Source: Saprospiraceae bacterium
Lineage (GTDB): Bacteria > Bacteroidota > Bacteroidia > Chitinophagales > Saprospiraceae
Length of the DNA stretch: 64,000 nt
Assembly: GCA_016714985.1 (NCBI GenBank)
Contig: JADKBS010000019.1
Coordinates: 123,015 to 187,014 of the forward strand
Direction: 5' to 3'
The notes beneath the pieces were generated by a model that saw only the letters and a list, made by a program, of their open reading frames with translations, made no database searches and had not been told where the DNA came from. Position 1 is the first letter of the stretch, and every line of letters begins with the position of its first letter. Made by a program: the position numbers and the translations under genes. Positions 61,320-64,000 of this stretch are shown here, piece after piece.

Positions 61320-62840
61320 ATGGAAAAGGTAAAAACTATATCAGCCAAGTCATCGGCCAACGGCCAATCCAATCAAGGCAAATTCTTGGGCGAAGCCCTC
61401 ACTTTCGACGACGTACTGCTCGTCCCCGCTTACTCCGAAATCCTTCCCCGTGAAGTGGACATCTCATCGCAATTCACTCGAGGCATCCGGCTGCGGGCAC
61501 CCATGGTGTCAGCTGCGATGGACACGGTGACGGAAGAGAAACTGGCCATAGCCATTGCCCGACAGGGCGGTATCGGCATCATCCACAAGAACATGACCAT
61601 CGAGCAGCAGGCCGAACAGGTGCGCCGAGTGAAGCGCTCCGAGAGCGGCATGATACTCGATCCAGTTACCATGCTCGGCGATGCCACCGTCGGCGAAGCC
61701 CGCCAGATGATGAAGCAGCACCATATCGGTGGCATCCCCATCATTGACAAAAAAGGCAAGCTCGTCGGAATTTTAACCAATCGGGACCTCCGTTTCGAGA
61801 AGGACATGCGCAAGCTTGTGAAAGAAGTGATGACTACCCGCAACCTCATCACCGCCCCCATTGGCACCGACCTCGACCTCGCAAAGGACATACTGCAAGA
61901 GCACAAGATTGAAAAATTGCCTGTTGTGGACACCAACCGCAAGCTCGTAGGTCTTATTACCTACAAGGACTTGATGAAAGTGGTGGACTACCCCAACTCT
62001 TGCAAGGACAGCTATGGCCGCCTCGTTTGTGGCGCTGCCGTCGGTGTCACTTTCGATATGATGGAGCGGGTAGCCGCACTCGTGAACGTGGGGGTGGATG
62101 CCATCTGCGTGGATACGGCACATGGCCACTCCAAGGGCGTGTTGCTGGCTGTAAAAGAAGTGAAAAAGACCTATCCCAGCCTACAAGTCATCGGTGGCAA
62201 CGTGGCCACTGGCGCAGCCGCCAAGGCCCTCGCCGACGCTGGCGCCGATGGCGTGAAAGTGGGCGTCGGACCCGGCAGTATCTGCACCACTCGCATCGTG
62301 GCAGGTGTGGGTGTTCCGCAATTGACGGCCATCCATGAAGCGGCACAGGCGCTGAAGGGCACGGGCGTTCCCATCATCGGCGACGGCGGCATCCGCTACT
62401 CCGGCGACATCGTGAAGGCCATCGCCGCAGGTGCTAGCACCATCATGGCGGGCGGCCTTTTCGCTGGCGTTGAGGAAGCTCCCGGCGAAACAGTGCTATA
62501 TGAAGGCCGCAAGTTCAAGGTCTATCGGGGCATGGGTTCGCTCGGCGCAATGGGGCAGGGCAGCAAAGACCGTTATTTCCAAGATGTGGAGGACGACATC
62601 AAAAAGCTCGTGCCTGAAGGCATCGAAGGCCGGGTGCCCTATAAAGGCTCAGTGGAGGAAGTGATGGTGCAATACCTCGGTGGCCTCCGGGCGGGCATGG
62701 GCTATTGCGGCGCACCTACCATCGAAGAATTGCAGGAAAACGCCCAGTTCGTGAAAATATCTGCTTCCGGTATGCAAGAAAGCCACCCGCACAACGTGGC
62801 AATTACGAAGGAGGCACCGAATTATAGTAGTAGGATGTAA
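61320..62840 (+). CDS. guaB: inosine-5'-monophosphate dehydrogenase
   Basis: 506 residues from ATG 61320, about 15-20 longer than usual through a Ser/Asn-rich N-terminus. The barrel starts ALTFDDVLLVPAYSEILP. Two CBS domains occupy about residues 110-225. The catalytic loop is GPGSICTTRIVAGVG with the active-site Cys, followed by IGDGGIRYSGDI, the IMP-binding KVYRGMGSLGAM and the flap. The enzyme oxidises IMP to XMP, the committed step to GMP. All key residues are present. It stands alone with its own promoter; guaA is not in view. Confidence 0.97.
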   Translation: MEKVKTISAKSSANGQSNQGKFLGEALTFDDVLLVPAYSEILPREVDISSQFTRGIRLRAPMVSAAMDTVTEEKLAIAIARQGGIGIIHKNMTIEQQAEQVRRVKRSESGMILDPVTMLGDATVGEARQMMKQHHIGGIPIIDKKGKLVGILTNRDLRFEKDMRKLVKEVMTTRNLITAPIGTDLDLAKDILQEHKIEKLPVVDTNRKLVGLITYKDLMKVVDYPNSCKDSYGRLVCGAAVGVTFDMMERVAALVNVGVDAICVDTAHGHSKGVLLAVKEVKKTYPSLQVIGGNVATGAAAKALADAGADGVKVGVGPGSICTTRIVAGVGVPQLTAIHEAAQALKGTGVPIIGDGGIRYSGDIVKAIAAGASTIMAGGLFAGVEEAPGETVLYEGRKFKVYRGMGSLGAMGQGSKDRYFQDVEDDIKKLVPEGIEGRVPYKGSVEEVMVQYLGGLRAGMGYCGAPTIEELQENAQFVKISASGMQESHPHNVAITKEAPNYSSRM

Positions 62841-62860
62841 TCCGTTTTTGTCTGGAATTT

Positions 62861-62994
62861 GATTTAAGATTTAAGATAGACGATATAAGATTTTAGATTT
62901 ATGGGGCAGTGTTAATTTTCAAAAGCCTTAACTGACGGGTATTTCCGGACTCCTGAATCTAAAATCTTACGTCTAAAATCTTATATCTTATATC
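62861..62994. repeat. inverted short-period array, gatttaagat unit
   Basis: Left arm 62861-62900 (gatttaagatttaagat units, then agattttagattt) and right arm 62956-62994 (aatctaaaatcttacgtc, then cttatatcttatatc) are inverted copies pairing over most of 39 positions with a 55-nt spacer. It fills the gap between guaB and the glycosyltransferase gene. Confidence 0.85.
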
Positions 62995-63024
62995 AAAAAC
63001 ATCTAATGAGCAAACACTTCAATC

Positions 63025-63735
63025 TTGAAACTCTCCATCGTCATCCCCGCCTACAACGAGGCACGCACCATCCACCTGATTTTGGACAAAGTCAAGGCGG
63101 TGACGCTTATGCAGGGCATGAAGAAGGAGGTCATCATCGTCAACGACTGCTCGAAGGATGGGACGGAGGAGGCCATTTTGCGGTACAAAAACGAAAATCC
63201 CGAATTGCCCATTTCCTACCAAAAACACGAAGTGAACAAAGGCAAGGGCGCAGCCCTGCACACTGGCATCCGCCATGCCACGGGCGATTTCGTCATCATA
63301 CAGGACGCCGATTTGGAGTACGACCCAAGGGAGTACAACCTGCTGCTACAGCCCATCCTGGAGGGCATGGCCGATGTAGTGTTCGGCAGCCGGTTCATGG
63401 GCGGCAACCCGCACCGCATCCTGTTCTTCTGGCACAGCATCGGCAACAAGTTCCTGACCACGCTCTCCAATATGTTCACCAACCTGAACCTGACAGACAT
63501 GGAGACCTGTTACAAGCTCTTCCGGCGGGAAATCATCCAAAGCCTTGATTTACAAGAGAATAGGTTCGGTTTCGAGCCGGAGGTAACGGCCAAGATTGCC
63601 CGCCTCCCGGGCATCCGCATCTATGAGGTAGGCATCTCCTACTATGGACGCACCTATGCCGAAGGCAAAAAAATCAACTGGAAGGATGGCTTCCGTGCCA
63701 TCTATTGCATCCTGAAATACAACCTGTTCAGGTAA
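63025..63735 (+). CDS. family 2 glycosyltransferase (polyprenyl-phosphate type)
   Basis: 236 residues from a TTG at 63025, giving MKLSIVIPAYNEARTI; the nearby ATG at 63006 is in another frame. The GT-A core has IVIPAYNE, VNDCSKDGTEE, the DxD-like motif QDADLEYDPREY, and the FGSRFMGG and MFTNLNLTDMETCYKLFRRE segments of dolichol/polyprenyl-phosphate mannosyl- or glucosyltransferase-like enzymes. No C-terminal membrane spans. It probably loads a sugar onto a lipid carrier. The next gene begins one base after its stop, so the two form an operon. Confidence 0.9.
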   Translation: MKLSIVIPAYNEARTIHLILDKVKAVTLMQGMKKEVIIVNDCSKDGTEEAILRYKNENPELPISYQKHEVNKGKGAALHTGIRHATGDFVIIQDADLEYDPREYNLLLQPILEGMADVVFGSRFMGGNPHRILFFWHSIGNKFLTTLSNMFTNLNLTDMETCYKLFRREIIQSLDLQENRFGFEPEVTAKIARLPGIRIYEVGISYYGRTYAEGKKINWKDGFRAIYCILKYNLFR

Positions 63736-64000
63736 ATGTCAAAACTGAAACCCGCCAGCTTTTTCCTCCTCACCATCGCCATTTATTTGGGTTCGCTCTT
63801 CTTTTATGAGTCGTGGACTTGGGCGGTCGTGGGCGGTGGCGACCCTTGGGGCTACTATGCCTACCTGCCCGCCGCCTTTATCCACCACGACCTCGACAAC
63901 CTGCAGCGCACCGTGGAAGTGCGCAAGCAGTACAAGCCCGAGTCCGTGCGTCCAAAGGATGACAATCCGCTCGGCATCGGCGAGGCGCTGCAGGTGGAGA
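63736..64000 (+). CDS. membrane protein, 3' truncated by window end
   Basis: The ATG at 63736 directly follows the glycosyltransferase TAA. The 88 visible residues show one membrane span (FFLLTIAIYLGSLFFY) and then GGGDPWGYYAYLPAAFIHHD, a pattern of large Bacteroidota membrane proteins near GT2 genes that resemble GT39/ArnT-type transferases. The link to lipid-linked sugars is inferred from the neighbour. Confidence 0.7.
   Translation, partial: MSKLKPASFFLLTIAIYLGSLFFYESWTWAVVGGGDPWGYYAYLPAAFIHHDLDNLQRTVEVRKQYKPESVRPKDDNPLGIGEALQVE

Overview
The window reads as a chromosomal segment of a moderately GC-rich member of the Bacteroidota, most like the Saprospiraceae and relatives. The basis is: four large secreted proteins, three ending in type IX secretion (T9SS) type A sorting domains; a one-protein hybrid two-component regulator (propeller, kinase, receiver, AraC); LytS/LytTR signalling; several TTG starts; and upstream boxes matching the Bacteroidota -7 promoter consensus TAnnTTTG instead of Shine-Dalgarno sites. 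No rRNA, tRNA, CRISPR or complete insertion sequence was seen.

Layout. 1-2145: 3' part of a BNR/sortilin-type propeller protein. 2166-4571 (minus): NTF2-like lipoprotein, YrdC-like protein, maleate isomerase/Asp-Glu racemase relative. 4709-22857 (minus): a surface-protein block with a T9SS protein carrying a possible cohesin-like module, a G8/beta-helix protein ending in dockerin-like repeats, a hybrid regulator, and two giant repeat proteins sharing an unnamed C-terminal region. 23193-27492 (minus): five exported proteins of unknown function. 27770-32098 (minus): HEPN/MNT pair, LuxR response regulator, NTF2-like lipoprotein, and a frameshifted HisKA_2-type sensor kinase. 32273-34980 (plus): membrane LytTR regulator and an unusual CPBP protease fused to an exported domain. 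35167-41195: OFA-type MFS transporter with its 37-residue small subunit, two bacterial PH-domain proteins, an AspT-type exchanger. 41514-46508: frameshifted sialidase-like protein, transglutaminase-like protein coupled to an ORF6N protein, gyrB. 46697-48067: cytochrome P450. 48403-55612 (plus): a visibly AT-richer signalling block of two tandem propeller-LytS kinases and a LytTR regulator. 56051-64000: lipoprotein, SDR, dienelactone hydrolase, frameshifted guanine-deaminase-like gene, AI-2E transporter, DUF1761 protein, guaB, a family 2 glycosyltransferase and the start of a membrane protein.

The most unusual signal is in the DNA itself. About twenty loci carry short-period degenerate arrays (unit roughly 6-12 nt), usually as two arms in inverted orientation around a short or long spacer. 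Each locus uses a different unit, yet the architecture repeats. Most lie between genes, often touching stop codons, but four lie inside reading frames and keep them open. Two 163-164 bp members are homologous to each other and share ends. A separate 161 bp element has near-perfect 19 bp terminal inverted repeats and looks like a MITE. A further hairpin element is shared between 3.6 kb and 54.6 kb.

Four genes (sensor kinase, sialidase, SDR, deaminase) each need a single small indel to restore a full-length family product. They may be assembly errors or recent decay. All statements rest on reading the sequence and on family knowledge; no database search was possible.
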